This document shows, piece after piece, positions 47,765-57,147 of a stretch of 64,000 nucleotides of DNA. The DNA lies in the NCBI GenBank assembly GCA_963834965.1, contig CAWIEI010000031.1, forward strand, positions 62,001 through 126,000. Direction: 5' to 3'. The DNA comes from Fodinibacter sp963834965 (GTDB taxonomy: Bacteria; Actinomycetota; Actinomycetes; Actinomycetales; Dermatophilaceae). Made by a program: the position numbers and the translations under genes. How positions within the stretch are numbered: the stretch's first letter is position 1; each line of letters opens with the position of its first letter. The notes beneath the pieces are model-generated. The model ran no database searches. It was not told the origin of the DNA and was given only the letters and a program-made list of their open reading frames with translations.

Positions 47765-49201
47765 TCAGCCCAGGCGCTCCACCCGGGCGAGCACCGGGTC
47801 GGTGGGGAAGAGCGTGATCAGCGAGCTGACGTCGAGCTGGTCGGTGTCGGCCAGCGAGGTGACCCGGTGCTGGCGGAGGACCAGCGCCAGGGCCAGGGTC
47901 GCCTCGACCATCGAGAAGTGCTGGCCGATGCAGGCCCGCGGGCCGCCGCCGAACGGCATCCACGCGTAGCGGTGCGCCGGCTCGTGGCGCGGGCCGTGCC
48001 CGGTGAAGCGGCTGGGGTCGAACACGTGCGGGTCGGCCCAGAAGTCGGGGTGCCGGTGGATGGTCCACGGCGCGACGACGACGTTGGCCCCCGCCGGCAC
48101 CCGGTGACCCATCAGGTCGTCCTCGGCGACGGTGAGCCGGCCCAGGATCGGTGCCGAGGGGTAGAGCCGCATGGCCTCCTTGAGCACGGCCGTGGTGAGC
48201 GGCAGCCGGGCGATGTCGGTCGCGGTGGGGGAGGTGTCGCGGAGCACGTCGCGCACCTCGACGCGCACGGCATCCTGCACGTCCTGGTGACGGCCGAGCA
48301 GGTGCAGCGCGAAGGTGAGCGCGATGGCCGTGGTCTCGTGGCCGGCCATCAGGAAGAGCAGCACCTGGCTGCGCACCTCCTCGTCGCTCATCCGCTCGTC
48401 GCCGTCGCGCGCGGCCAGCAGGAGGGTGAGCAGGTCGCCCTCACCGGTGGTGCGCCCCTCGCGGCGGGCGGTGACGATGCCGTCGCAGACGCCGAAGAGC
48501 TCGTCGCGGGCCGCCCGTCCGCGGCGCACCCGGCGGGTGGGGATGCCGGCCGGGAGCCGCACCGCCCCCAGCCCGCGCCGCAGGATGGTGTCGGACACGA
48601 TGGGGAACGAGTGGCGCACGTGCGGCAGGACGTCGTCGGCGGCGTCGCCGAAGAGGGCGGCGAGCACCACCCGCAGGGTGAGCCGCTGCATCTGCAGGCC
48701 GAGGTCGACGGTGGGGGAGCCCTCGGTGTCGGACGGCGCGGTGCCCGACGGCGCGGTGCCCGACGGCGCGGTGTCCCACTCGGCCACGACGGTCTCGATC
48801 TCGCGGACCATGTGCTCGGCGTAGCCGTCGACGGACTGCTTGGTGAACAGCGGCTGCAGGAAGCGCTTCTGGCGGGTCCAGTCCGCACCCTCGGCCGTGA
48901 GCAGGCCCGGCCCCAGCCACCGGGCGATCTCGTCGTGCACCTGGTCCTGCTTGGAGTAGGCCCGCCACGAGCTGCCGGACAGCACCCGGGCGGCGCCGTC
49001 GGGGTGGTGCACCCACCACACGTCACGGCTCGACCCGGGCGGCCCGACCGTCATGTGCACGAGGTCGCCGTGCCGGCGCCACATGCTCTCGGCGTAGTCG
49101 ACCGCGTTGCGCCGCAGGCCCAGGATGGGCGCGAACCGGCCACCGACGACGGGTGGGGCGGGCGCGGTGGGCGGGGCCTGCGTGCTGGCTGCCGGAGTCA
49201 T
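47765..49201 (-). CDS. Cytochrome P450
   Basis: This 478-residue heme monooxygenase has the I-helix oxygen-binding AGHETTAIAL, the ExxR of the K-helix in LKEAMRLYPSAP, and the heme loop FGGGPRACIGQHF with the axial Cys. It lacks a membrane anchor, as usual for bacterial P450s. An insert near residues 150-165 is a tandem Ala-Pro-Ser-Gly-Thr repeat coded by 15-bp units. Sequence style is near the fatty-acid or terpene hydroxylating CYP102/CYP110-like groups, but the substrate is unknown. The start is ATG 49201, overlapped by GGAG three bases upstream. Redox partners could include the ferredoxin at 18.8 kb. Confidence 0.93.
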   Translation of the reverse strand: MTPAASTQAPPTAPAPPVVGGRFAPILGLRRNAVDYAESMWRRHGDLVHMTVGPPGSSRDVWWVHHPDGAARVLSGSSWRAYSKQDQVHDEIARWLGPGLLTAEGADWTRQKRFLQPLFTKQSVDGYAEHMVREIETVVAEWDTAPSGTAPSGTAPSDTEGSPTVDLGLQMQRLTLRVVLAALFGDAADDVLPHVRHSFPIVSDTILRRGLGAVRLPAGIPTRRVRRGRAARDELFGVCDGIVTARREGRTTGEGDLLTLLLAARDGDERMSDEEVRSQVLLFLMAGHETTAIALTFALHLLGRHQDVQDAVRVEVRDVLRDTSPTATDIARLPLTTAVLKEAMRLYPSAPILGRLTVAEDDLMGHRVPAGANVVVAPWTIHRHPDFWADPHVFDPSRFTGHGPRHEPAHRYAWMPFGGGPRACIGQHFSMVEATLALALVLRQHRVTSLADTDQLDVSSLITLFPTDPVLARVERLG

Positions 49202-49353
49202 CGCTCCATGGTGACCCCGGGGGCCCGGTGCCGTCGAGGGGTGGTGTCCGCCCGGGGTGGGAGGACTCACACCGCCGCCGGGTGCAGCGGCGCGGAGCCC
49301 GACGGCATACTCGGGAGGCAGACCCAACCCCCAGCCGAAGGCGGCGATCCCGC

Positions 49354-50550
49354 ATGTCCCGACTCCAGACCACGGACGGCCTCACCGAGGAGCAGCACGA
49401 GCTGATCAAGCTGGTTCGCGAGTTCGTGAACGAGCAGATCATCCCGGTCGCGACGGCGCTCGAGCACCAGGACGAGTACCCGACCGACATCGTCGAGGGC
49501 ATGAAGGAGATGGGGATCTTCGGCCTGATGATCCCCGAGGAGTACGGCGGCCTGGGCGAGTCGCTGCTCACCTACGCCTTGGTGGTCGAGGAGATCGCGC
49601 GGGGCTGGATGTCGGTGAGCGGCATCATCAACACGCACTTCATCGTCGCCTACCTGATCCTGCAGCACGGCACCGAGGAGCAGAAGCAGCGCTACCTGCC
49701 TCGGATGGCGACCGGCGAGGTGCGCGGGGCGTTCTCGATGTCCGAGCCGGGGATGGGCTCCGACGTCGCGGCGATCCGCGCCAAGGCGGTGCGCGACGGC
49801 GACGAGTGGGTGCTCACCGGCCAGAAGATGTGGCTGACCAACGGCGGGTCGTCCAACCTCGTGGCCGTGCTGATGCGCACCGACCTCGGCGAGAGCGACA
49901 GCCCGTACAAGAACATGTCGACCTTCCTCATCGACAAGACGGCCGGCTTCGGCGAGACGGCCCAGGGCGTGACCGTGCCCGGCAAGATCGAGAAGATGGG
50001 CTACAAGGGCGTCGACACCACCGAGCTGATCATGGAGGGGCACCGCACCACCGACGCCCAGCTGCTCGGCGGCCTGCCCGGCAAGGGCTTCTACCAGATG
50101 ATGGACGGCGTCGAGGTGGGCCGGGTGAACGTGGCGGCGCGCGCCTGCGGGCTGTCGATGCGGGCGTTCGAGCTGGGCATCGCGTACAGCCAGCAGCGCG
50201 AGACGTTCGGCAAGAAGATCGCCGAGCACCAGGGCATCCTGTTCCGCCTGGCCGACATGGCGACCATGGTGGAGGCGAGCCACCAGATGATGGTCAAGGC
50301 TGCCCGGCTCAAGGATGCCGGCGAGCGCAACGACCTCGAGGCCGGGATGGCGAAGTACCTCGCCTCCGAGAACTGCGCGAACGTCGTCGAGCAGAGCTTC
50401 CGCATCCACGGCGGTTACGGCTACTCCAAGGAGTACGAGATCGAGCGGCTCTACCGCGAGGCCCCGATGCTGCTGATCGGCGAGGGCACCGCCGAGATCC
50501 AGAAGATGATCATCGGCCGTCGGCTGCTGGAGGACTACCGGGCCAGGTGA
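49354..50550 (+). CDS. Acyl-CoA dehydrogenase
   Basis: This 398-residue FAD enzyme introduces a trans double bond into an acyl-CoA. It has EPGMGSDVAAIRAKAVRDGD and WLTNGGSSNLVAVLMRT for FAD and substrate binding. The C-terminal helical domain has FGKKIAEHQGILFRLADMAT and IHGGYGYSKEYEIERLYREA. The Glu in LYREAPMLLIGEGTAEIQ is the likely catalytic base. Short- or branched-chain substrates are plausible. ATG 49354 is a lone start with a leader of about 45 nt. It is divergent from the P450 gene. Confidence 0.92.
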   Translation: MSRLQTTDGLTEEQHELIKLVREFVNEQIIPVATALEHQDEYPTDIVEGMKEMGIFGLMIPEEYGGLGESLLTYALVVEEIARGWMSVSGIINTHFIVAYLILQHGTEEQKQRYLPRMATGEVRGAFSMSEPGMGSDVAAIRAKAVRDGDEWVLTGQKMWLTNGGSSNLVAVLMRTDLGESDSPYKNMSTFLIDKTAGFGETAQGVTVPGKIEKMGYKGVDTTELIMEGHRTTDAQLLGGLPGKGFYQMMDGVEVGRVNVAARACGLSMRAFELGIAYSQQRETFGKKIAEHQGILFRLADMATMVEASHQMMVKAARLKDAGERNDLEAGMAKYLASENCANVVEQSFRIHGGYGYSKEYEIERLYREAPMLLIGEGTAEIQKMIIGRRLLEDYRAR

Positions 50551-50578
50551 CCCGCGCGTCGGCCCCGGGCGGCTCGGG

Positions 50579-50584
50579 GATAAT
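50579..50584 (+). promoter_or_regulatory. -10 box for the leaderless YflT-like gene
   Basis: GATAAT, the best -10 match in the window, ends 7 bases before ATG 50592. The six G residues in between also resemble a ribosome binding site, so a leadered mRNA from another start cannot be excluded. Confidence 0.5.
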
Positions 50585-50591
50585 GGGGGGC

Positions 50592-51194
50592 ATGAGCACC
50601 CAGCCCATGCGCCCGGGCCTGCGCGCCGCCCTCTCGCTCGAGTACCCCATGTCGCTCGGGGTCTACGACTCCTACGAGGAAGCCCAGAAGGCTGTCGACT
50701 ACCTCTCCGACCACGAGTTCCCGGTGCAGGACCTCCTCATCGTGGGCACCGACCTCAAGCAGCTCGAACGGGTCACCGGCCGGCTCACCCGCGGGCGGGT
50801 CATCGGTGCGGGCGCCTTGTCCGGCGCCTGGCTGGGCCTGTTCGTCGGCGTGATCTTCGCGCTGTTCGACCCCAGCGGCTTCAACATCATCAGCGTCATC
50901 GCGACCGTCGCCTTCGGTGCGGTGTTCGGCATGATCTGGGCGGCGGTGGGCTACCGGTTCACCCGCGGGGAGCGCGACTTCACCTCGGTGAGCCAGGTCG
51001 TCGCCGCCAAGTACGAGGTGCTGTGCGAGCACAAGCACGCGCAGCGCGGCCGCGAGATGCTCGTCGAGATGGACCCGATGCGCGCGGCCCAGCAGGAGGT
51101 GCGCCGCGCCCAGGAGGCCGAGCGGTCCAGGCAGGCGCAGCACCCGCCGCCGCAGCAGCCCCAGCGGCCCCAGCCGCCGCCGCCAGCCGGCTGA
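50592..51194 (+). CDS. YflT-like general stress domain membrane protein
   Basis: This 200-residue protein begins with the heat/stress-induced YflT domain (LGVYDSYEEAQKAVDYLSDH, FPVQDLLIVGTDLKQLERV). Two helices follow (AWLGLFVGVIFALFD and VIATVAFGAVFGMIWAA). The C-terminal third is coiled-coil, then Pro/Gln-rich (QPQRPQPPPPAG). Homologues are stress-induced, but their biochemical function is unknown. The gene ends 7 bp before the convergent sugar permease gene. Confidence 0.8.
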   Translation: MSTQPMRPGLRAALSLEYPMSLGVYDSYEEAQKAVDYLSDHEFPVQDLLIVGTDLKQLERVTGRLTRGRVIGAGALSGAWLGLFVGVIFALFDPSGFNIISVIATVAFGAVFGMIWAAVGYRFTRGERDFTSVSQVVAAKYEVLCEHKHAQRGREMLVEMDPMRAAQQEVRRAQEAERSRQAQHPPPQQPQRPQPPPPAG

Positions 51195-51201
51195 GCCGGC
51201 C

Positions 51202-52065
51202 TCAGCCCTTGACCGCCCCGGAGGTCAGGCCCCGCACGAAGAACCGCTGGAGCGAGAAGAACACGATCATCGGCACGATCATCGAGATGAAGGCCGCAGC
51301 CGTCAGCAGCTCCTTCCCCTGGCCCTGGGTGCCCAGCAGCTGCTGGACCTGCACAATGACGGTGGCGTTGCCGGAGTTGAGGAACAGCTTGGCGATGAGC
51401 AGGTCGTTCCACACCCAGAGGAACTGGAGCGTCGCGAAGGCCGCCATGGCCGGTACGGCCATCGGGGCCACCAGCTTCCAGAACGTCTGGTAGTGGCTGC
51501 ACCCGTCGACCTTCGCCGACTCGACCACGCTGACCGGCAGCGTCGCCATGTAGTTGCGCAGGGTGTAGAGCGCGAGCGGCATCCCGAAACCGGTGTGCAG
51601 CAGCCAGACCGAGATGTACTGCCCCGAGATGCCCAGCCCCTCGGGCCCGAGGACGTCGAGCATCGGCTGGAACGCGACCTGGATCGGCACGACGAGCAGC
51701 CCGACGATCACGATGAAGATCACGTCCTTGCCGCGGAACTCCATGAACGTGAAGGCGTAGGCCGCGAAGGCCGCGAACATGATCGGCAGGATCGTCGCCG
51801 GGATCGCGACGACGATGCTGTTGAGCAGGCCGGTGCCGATGTCCGACCCCTCGAACACCTTGCGGTAGTTCTCAGTGGTCCAGCCGGCGCCGAACGGGTT
51901 GAACACGGCCGTCCACCAGCCCGAGGACGCGGCTGCGTCGCGGGTGCGGAAGGACGTGACGAGGAGCCCGATGGTGGGGATCGTCCACAGCACGACGAGC
52001 ACCGTCACCGTGACGATCGAGAAGACGCTGCGCGGCCGGCCGTCCTTCATCAGTGTGCGGCTCAT
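51202..52065 (-). CDS. Sugar ABC transporter permease (MalG type)
   Basis: This 287-residue membrane permease has six helices. The EAA coupling loop is VVESAKVDGCSHYQTFWKLV with MAVPAMAAFATLQFL after it, which marks the carbohydrate CUT1 family. The N-terminal LVVLWTIPTIGLLVTSFR and a Trp-rich external loop resemble alpha-glucoside transporters. It is the last gene of a three-gene operon that lacks an ATPase. The start overlaps the MalF-type gene by four bases. Confidence 0.92.
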   Translation of the reverse strand: MSRTLMKDGRPRSVFSIVTVTVLVVLWTIPTIGLLVTSFRTRDAAASSGWWTAVFNPFGAGWTTENYRKVFEGSDIGTGLLNSIVVAIPATILPIMFAAFAAYAFTFMEFRGKDVIFIVIVGLLVVPIQVAFQPMLDVLGPEGLGISGQYISVWLLHTGFGMPLALYTLRNYMATLPVSVVESAKVDGCSHYQTFWKLVAPMAVPAMAAFATLQFLWVWNDLLIAKLFLNSGNATVIVQVQQLLGTQGQGKELLTAAAFISMIVPMIVFFSLQRFFVRGLTSGAVKG

Positions 52066-53237
52066 CGGTTGGCCTCCTCGGCACGGAAGTGGCGGACCTG
52101 GTAGATGAGTACCGGGACGACCGCGAGCAGGAGGATGACGACGATCGCGGTGGCTCGCCCGGCCTGGCTGTTCGCGAAGAGCTCGTTGAAGAACAGGTTG
52201 GCGATGACGTTGGACTTGAAGCGTCCGTTCGTCATGACGTAGACGATGTCGAACACCTTGAGGACGAGGATCAGCACGGTGATGAAGACCGTGATGATCG
52301 TGCCCTTGATCTGCGGGATGATGACCTGGAAGAAGATCTGCACCTCACCGGCGCCGTCGATCCGCGCCGCCTCGATGGTGTCCTCGGGCACGCCCTTGAT
52401 GGCCGAGGACAGCAGGATCATCGCGAACCCCACCTGCAGCCAAATGAGGATCACCATCATCAGGAAGGAGTTGAGCCGCGCCGTGGAGATGTTGAGCCAG
52501 GTCTGGGGCTCGCCGCCGAAGGCGACCCAGATCGCGTTGAGCAGCCCGGTCTGCGGCGTGCCGGGGTTGTCGTAGGCGTAGATGAGGCCCCAGATGGCAG
52601 AGGCGCCGACGAAGGAGATCGCCATCGGCAGGAAGATGAACGACTTCGACACCTTCTCGCCCTGGGCGGTGAGCTTGTCGGCGAGCACGGCGACGACCAC
52701 GCCGAAGACGACGGTGACGGCCGGGACGACGATGATCCACAGGACGTTGTTGACGATCGACTGCCAGAACTCGGGGTCGCTGAAGATGAACCGGTAGTTC
52801 TCCAGCCCGACGTAGGCGGTGCTGTCCGCGTTCGCGAACGAGTAGTTGATCGTCTGGATCGTCGGGTAGATGAGCATGAGCCCGATGAAGCCGACCGACG
52901 GCAGCAGGAACGCGTAGGGGATCAGCCCCTCCGACAACCGTCGTGGCAGCGCCTCGATGAACATGTTGAGGAAGAAGAACAACCCGGCGGCGCCGCCGAC
53001 CCCCGCGACGAGGGCCAGGGCGCCGATGACGATCCGGTTGTCGAAGAACCACCCGGGGTAGAAGGCGAAGCCGAGGAAGAGGTTCGCGACGAACCAGACG
53101 ATGAGGACCATCCCCACCAGGCCGATGAGCATGCGCAGGGGCTGGGCGCCGCTGGGCTCGGGCCCCGGGCCGCGGACCGGTTCCTGCTCCGGCTCGTGGA
53201 TGGTGGGCGGAGGTGGTGCGGTGGTGGCGCTGCTCAT
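52062..53237 (-). CDS. Sugar ABC transporter permease (MalF type)
   Basis: This 391-residue permease has about eight helices. Two extra N-terminal helices (LIGLVGMVLIVWFVANLFL and IVIGALALVAGVGGAAGLFF) precede the usual six. The coupling loop EDTIEAARIDGAGEVQIFFQ is typical of CUT1 permeases. It pairs with the downstream MalG-type subunit. ATG 53237 overlaps the binding-protein stop by four bases (ATGA). The Pro-rich cytoplasmic N-terminus is unusual in length for the family. Confidence 0.92.
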   Translation of the reverse strand: MSSATTAPPPPTIHEPEQEPVRGPGPEPSGAQPLRMLIGLVGMVLIVWFVANLFLGFAFYPGWFFDNRIVIGALALVAGVGGAAGLFFFLNMFIEALPRRLSEGLIPYAFLLPSVGFIGLMLIYPTIQTINYSFANADSTAYVGLENYRFIFSDPEFWQSIVNNVLWIIVVPAVTVVFGVVVAVLADKLTAQGEKVSKSFIFLPMAISFVGASAIWGLIYAYDNPGTPQTGLLNAIWVAFGGEPQTWLNISTARLNSFLMMVILIWLQVGFAMILLSSAIKGVPEDTIEAARIDGAGEVQIFFQVIIPQIKGTIITVFITVLILVLKVFDIVYVMTNGRFKSNVIANLFFNELFANSQAGRATAIVVILLLAVVPVLIYQVRHFRAEEANR

Positions 53238-54604
53238 GACGACTGCCCTGCTGCCTTCGGCCAGGACGCCTCGATCTGGTCGGCGACCTCCTGGGACGAC
53301 TTGCCGCTCATCCACTGCACCATGCCGGTCCAGAAGGTGCCCGAGCCGACCTCCTTGGGCATCAGGTCGGAGCCGTCGAACCGGAAGACGTCGGCGTCGG
53401 CCGCGATCTTCGCCATCTGCCGGGTGGTGTCGTCGGGGTAGTTGCTGTCGTCGAAGGTGCGGTGCGGTGACAGCCAGCCACCGGCCTTGGCCCACTCGGC
53501 CCCGAACTTGTCGGAGGTGATGAACCGCATGACCGCTTTGGCGTCGTCGTCATTGCCGTTGAACAGGCCGGCGATGTCGCCACCGCCGAGGATCGCCGAG
53601 CCCTCGTAGCCGCCCTCGTACGGCGGGTAGACGAAGATGCCGACCTTGGCGTCCAGGTTCGCCTGGACATCGGCCGGCAGGAAGCCGGAGATGAAGTTGC
53701 CCTGGCGCATGAGGTAGCACTGGGGCTTGGCGCCGAACGCCGGGTTCATCGCTTCCCCGAAGGGGGTGTTGAGGATGCCGCGGACGCCGCCGAGCACGTT
53801 GCCCTCGGTCTTCGCGAGCTTGCCGAACTCGTCGAACGCCTGCACGATGCGCTTGTCGTTGAACGGGATCTGGTGGGAGACCCACTGGTCGTAGACGTCG
53901 GGGCCCCACATCCGCAGGACGAGCTCCTCGATCCAGTCCGTGCCCACCCAGCCGGTGGCCTGGTCCGACTCCCAGCCCATGCACCACGGGGGGACTCCGT
54001 CGGCCTTGACCTTGTCGGTCACCGACGCGAGCTCCTGGATGGACTTCGGCTCCGTGCTGTAGCCGGCGTCCGCCCACGAGGGCTTCGGGTACCACACGAG
54101 GCTCTTGACGGCCAGCCGCATGGGAGCGCCGTACACCCGCCCCTTGTACCGGGCCGAGTCGAGCAGGCCCGGCACCAGCGTGCTGTCGAGCGAGTCGTAG
54201 TCGAGGTAGGTGTCGATCGGGTTGACCTTGTTCTGCGCGGCGAACTCGAGCAGGCCGCCGGGCTGCGGGAACAACCCGATGTCCGGGGCGTCGCCGGAGT
54301 TCACCTTCTGCTTCACGGTGGTCGTGAAGTCCTGGTCGGGGGTGTAGTCCACCGTGATCCCCGAGTCCTTCTCGAACCCGGCAAGGGAGGCCTTGAAGGC
54401 ATCCGCCTCGGCGCCGCCGAACGCCCCGAGGATCGTGACCCGCTTGTCGCCGTCGGCCGTGCCGCCGTCGACGAAGCCGCCGAGCCCACCTCCTCCCGCG
54501 CCTCCGGTGGGGTTCGGGTTCTGCAGGCACCCGGAGGCGGCGAGGGCGACCGCCGCCACCGCCACCGTCAGACCCAATCGTGGACGTCGTAGGGGCTCAG
54601 CCAT
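53234..54604 (-). CDS. Sugar ABC transporter substrate-binding lipoprotein (CUT1, alpha-glucoside type)
   Basis: This 456-residue lipoprotein has the lipobox LAASGC. A Gly-rich linker precedes the type I binding fold (RVTILGAFGGAEADAFKASL, GDAPDIGLFPQPGGLLEFAA). The Trp-rich segments WCMGWESDQATGW and TFWTGMVQWMSG suit sugar stacking. ATG 54604 has GAGGAG five bases upstream and is preferred over GTG 54607. No ATPase gene is in the operon, so a shared MsmK/UgpC-like ATPase elsewhere is likely. The substrate is inferred from overall similarity only. Confidence 0.9.
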   Translation of the reverse strand: MAEPLRRPRLGLTVAVAAVALAASGCLQNPNPTGGAGGGGLGGFVDGGTADGDKRVTILGAFGGAEADAFKASLAGFEKDSGITVDYTPDQDFTTTVKQKVNSGDAPDIGLFPQPGGLLEFAAQNKVNPIDTYLDYDSLDSTLVPGLLDSARYKGRVYGAPMRLAVKSLVWYPKPSWADAGYSTEPKSIQELASVTDKVKADGVPPWCMGWESDQATGWVGTDWIEELVLRMWGPDVYDQWVSHQIPFNDKRIVQAFDEFGKLAKTEGNVLGGVRGILNTPFGEAMNPAFGAKPQCYLMRQGNFISGFLPADVQANLDAKVGIFVYPPYEGGYEGSAILGGGDIAGLFNGNDDDAKAVMRFITSDKFGAEWAKAGGWLSPHRTFDDSNYPDDTTRQMAKIAADADVFRFDGSDLMPKEVGSGTFWTGMVQWMSGKSSQEVADQIEASWPKAAGQSS

Positions 54605-54648
54605 CACTACTCCTCAGTCTTCCGCGTTGCGCACAATGTGATCTACAA

Positions 54649-54668
54649 CACTTCGGACATTCGAAGTT
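54649..54668. promoter_or_regulatory. Candidate operator of the sugar importer
   Basis: ACTTCG-GACATT-CGAAGT is a six-base-arm palindrome at 54650-54667. A further CGAAGTG half-site lies at 54706-54712. They lie 45-110 bp upstream of the binding-protein start, suitable for a LacI-type repressor. No regulator gene is adjacent. Confidence 0.35.
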
Positions 54669-54768
54669 ACTACGACGACCGGCGGCTGTGAGCGGGCGGT
54701 GTAGACGAAGTGCTCACTTGTCTCAGGTGGGCACAGCGGGCGGGTTCCGGCGCTGCCCGGCGGGCCGC

Positions 54769-54774
54769 TATGGT
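54769..54774 (+). promoter_or_regulatory. -10 box for the leaderless PIG-L gene
   Basis: TATGGT ends 6 bases before ATG 54781, without a ribosome binding site. Confidence 0.5.
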
Positions 54775-54780
54775 CGGCCG

Positions 54781-55539
54781 ATGGACCGCGAGACCCCGTC
54801 GCTCGAGCCCCTGGAGGGCCCCTTCCCATCCGTGCTCTGCGTCGTGGCGCACCCCGACGACATCGAGTACGGCACCGCCGCCGCCGTCAACCGGTGGGTG
54901 GGCGAGGGCTCGCACGTGGCCTACTTCCTGCTGACCCGGGGCGAGGCCGGCATCGACACGATGGACCCTTCCGAGGCCGCCCGGGTGCGCGAGGAGGAGG
55001 AGCGCGAGAGCGCGCGGCGGGTGGGCGTCGAGACGGTGGAGTTCGCCGGGTGGCCCGACGGCTCCATCGAGTACGGCGTGCCGCTGCGCCGTGAGATCGC
55101 CGCTGCCGTGCGCCGCCACCGGCCCGAGCTGGTCATCGGCTCGAACTGGGAGGTGCTGTTCGGCCCCGGCATGATCAACCAGGCCGACCACCGCGCGGTG
55201 GGCCTGGCCACCCTCGACGCCGTCGCCGACGCCGGCAACCGCTGGCTGCACCGCGACCTGCTCGACTCCGGGCTCGAGACGTGGAACGGCGTCACGGTCT
55301 ACGCGGTCGCCGGCTCCCCGCGGCCCACGCACTTCGTCGACGTGTCCGGCGAGCACTTCGAGGCGTCGGTGCACTCGCTCGAGGCGCACCAGGCCTACAA
55401 CGACGCCCTACCCGACGAGTTCCCCAAGCCGCGGGCCCTGCTCCAGATGATCCTGGGGCGCGGGGGCGAGGCGGCCGGGGTCGAGCACGCGCTCGCCCTC
55501 GAGGTGGTCTTCGACCGGCGCCGGCCACCGCCGTGGTGA
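54781..55539 (+). CDS. PIG-L (LmbE-like) zinc deacetylase
   Basis: This 252-residue protein has the zinc site AHPDDIEYG near residue 24 and the second ligand motif NQADHRAVG. It resembles the PIG-L group but lacks the MshB insert, so it is unlikely to be the mycothiol enzyme. Possible substrates are N-acetylglucosamine-containing lipids or the mycothiol S-conjugate (Mca-type), but Mca proteins are longer. The gene is divergent from the sugar importer and convergent with aminopeptidase P. Confidence 0.83.
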   Translation: MDRETPSLEPLEGPFPSVLCVVAHPDDIEYGTAAAVNRWVGEGSHVAYFLLTRGEAGIDTMDPSEAARVREEEERESARRVGVETVEFAGWPDGSIEYGVPLRREIAAAVRRHRPELVIGSNWEVLFGPGMINQADHRAVGLATLDAVADAGNRWLHRDLLDSGLETWNGVTVYAVAGSPRPTHFVDVSGEHFEASVHSLEAHQAYNDALPDEFPKPRALLQMILGRGGEAAGVEHALALEVVFDRRRPPPW

Positions 55540-55559
55540 CCTGGCGCTGAACCTCGGCG

Positions 55560-57074
55560 TCAACGGCCCTGGACCTCGGCGATCCAGGCCTCGACGTCGG
55601 CGGAGGCGCGCGGCATCGCCGCCGAGAGGTTCTCGCACCCGTCGGCGGTCACCACCACGTCGTCCTCGATGCGCACGCCGACGCCGCGGAAGCGCTCGGG
55701 CGCGAGCAGGTCGTCGGCCTTGAAGTACAGGCCCGGCTCGACGGTGAGCACCATGCCCGGCTCGAGCACGGCATCCATGTACTCCTCGCGGGTGGCGAGG
55801 GCGCAGTCGTGCACGTCGAGGCCGAGGTGGTGGGAGGTGCCGTGCACCATCCAGCGCCGGTGGTACTGCCCGTGGTCCTTGTCGAGGGTGTCGTCGACCG
55901 ACACCGCGTCGGGCAGCAGCCCCCAGGCGTGCAGGTGCTCGGCAATGACCCGGATGGCGGCCGCGTGCACGTCGGAGAACTTCGCCCCCGGCCGCACCGC
56001 CGCGATGCCGGCCTCCTGCGCGGCGAACACCGCGTCGTAGACCTCGCGCTGGGCGTCGGTGAAGGTTCCCGAGGCCGGGAGGGTGCGCGTGATGTCGGCC
56101 GTGTAGAGCGAGTCGACCTCGACCCCGGCGTCGATGAGCACGAGGTCGCCCTCGCGCACCTCGCCGGTGTTCTTGATCCAGTGCAGCGTGTTGGCGTGGT
56201 CGCCCGCCGCGCAGATCGAGTCGTAGCCCACGCCGTTGCCGCGGTGCCGGGCGTGCCGGGCGAAGGTGCCCTCGAGCCACCGCTCGCCGCGACCCTGCTC
56301 GACCGCCGCCCGGAGCTCGGCGATCATCGCCTCGAAGCCGTGGTGGGTGGCGGCCACGGCGGCGCGCATCTGCTCGACCTCGTGCTCGTCCTTGCGCATC
56401 CGCAGGTGCGAGATGTCGTGGGCGAGGGCGTCGTCGGCCTCCTGAAGGGTCTCCTCGGTGGCGCCGTTCTCGACCCGGGCGGCGTCGAGGCGGGCCGTGA
56501 GCTCGGCGTCGGCATCCCGCACGAGGCGCACGGTGACCTCGCCGGCATCCTTGGCCACCGCCGCGTCGAGCTCGTCGATGTGGCGGGCGACGAGGCCGAG
56601 CTCGAGCTCGACGTCTGCGAGCGTGGGCCTGGCGCCGACCCAGAACTCGCCGTAGCGGGAGTCGGCGAAGAACTCGTCGCTGTCGCGGTCGGCGAGCGGG
56701 CGGAAGTAGAGCACCGCCTCGTGACCGGATGCCGTGCCGTCGTCGCCGGACAACGGCTCGAGCACGAGCACGGCATCGGGCTCACGGTCGGCCCCGAGGC
56801 CGGTCAGCCAGGCGAACGCCGTGTGCGGGCGGAAGACGTAGTCGGTGTCGTTGCTGCGCACCTTCAGGCCACCGGCGGGCACGACCAGCCGCTGGCCCGG
56901 GTAGGCGGCGCTGAGCACGGCGCGGCGGTCGGCGGCGGGGCCGGCGGCCGGGGAGGGCCCGGTGACCTCGCTGCGGCGGGGCGCCCAGCCGTCTCGCACG
57001 AAGGCACGGAACTCGTCGGTGGTCGCCCGGGCGCGGTTGTCTGCCTGCTTCTGCTGCTCGCTCACCCGGCCCAT
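55560..57074 (-). CDS. Xaa-Pro aminopeptidase (aminopeptidase P, M24B)
   Basis: This 504-residue di-metal enzyme cleaves N-terminal residues before proline. The N-terminal AMP_N domain includes RPHTAFAWLTGLGADREPDA. The M24 metal ligands are in LVLIDAGVEVDS, YTADITRTLP, VHGTSHHLGLDVHDC, MVLTVEPGLYF and VGVRIEDDVVVT. ATG 57074 is used here; GTG 57065 is an alternative and sits 7 bases behind CAGCAT, a -10-like box. The enzyme is intracellular, with no signal peptide. Confidence 0.92.
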   Translation of the reverse strand: MGRVSEQQKQADNRARATTDEFRAFVRDGWAPRRSEVTGPSPAAGPAADRRAVLSAAYPGQRLVVPAGGLKVRSNDTDYVFRPHTAFAWLTGLGADREPDAVLVLEPLSGDDGTASGHEAVLYFRPLADRDSDEFFADSRYGEFWVGARPTLADVELELGLVARHIDELDAAVAKDAGEVTVRLVRDADAELTARLDAARVENGATEETLQEADDALAHDISHLRMRKDEHEVEQMRAAVAATHHGFEAMIAELRAAVEQGRGERWLEGTFARHARHRGNGVGYDSICAAGDHANTLHWIKNTGEVREGDLVLIDAGVEVDSLYTADITRTLPASGTFTDAQREVYDAVFAAQEAGIAAVRPGAKFSDVHAAAIRVIAEHLHAWGLLPDAVSVDDTLDKDHGQYHRRWMVHGTSHHLGLDVHDCALATREEYMDAVLEPGMVLTVEPGLYFKADDLLAPERFRGVGVRIEDDVVVTADGCENLSAAMPRASADVEAWIAEVQGR

Positions 57075-57135
57075 GCTGCCACGCGGGTGGGGTGCGGCCG
57101 ACGCTGCGGAACCACGGCGACGCCGTTCGCGGCAG

Positions 57136-57141
57136 TAGCCT
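57136..57141 (+). promoter_or_regulatory. -10 box for the leaderless DUF2332 gene
   Basis: TAGCCT ends 6 bases before ATG 57148. No ribosome binding site is present. Confidence 0.45.
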
Positions 57142-57147
57142 CCACGC

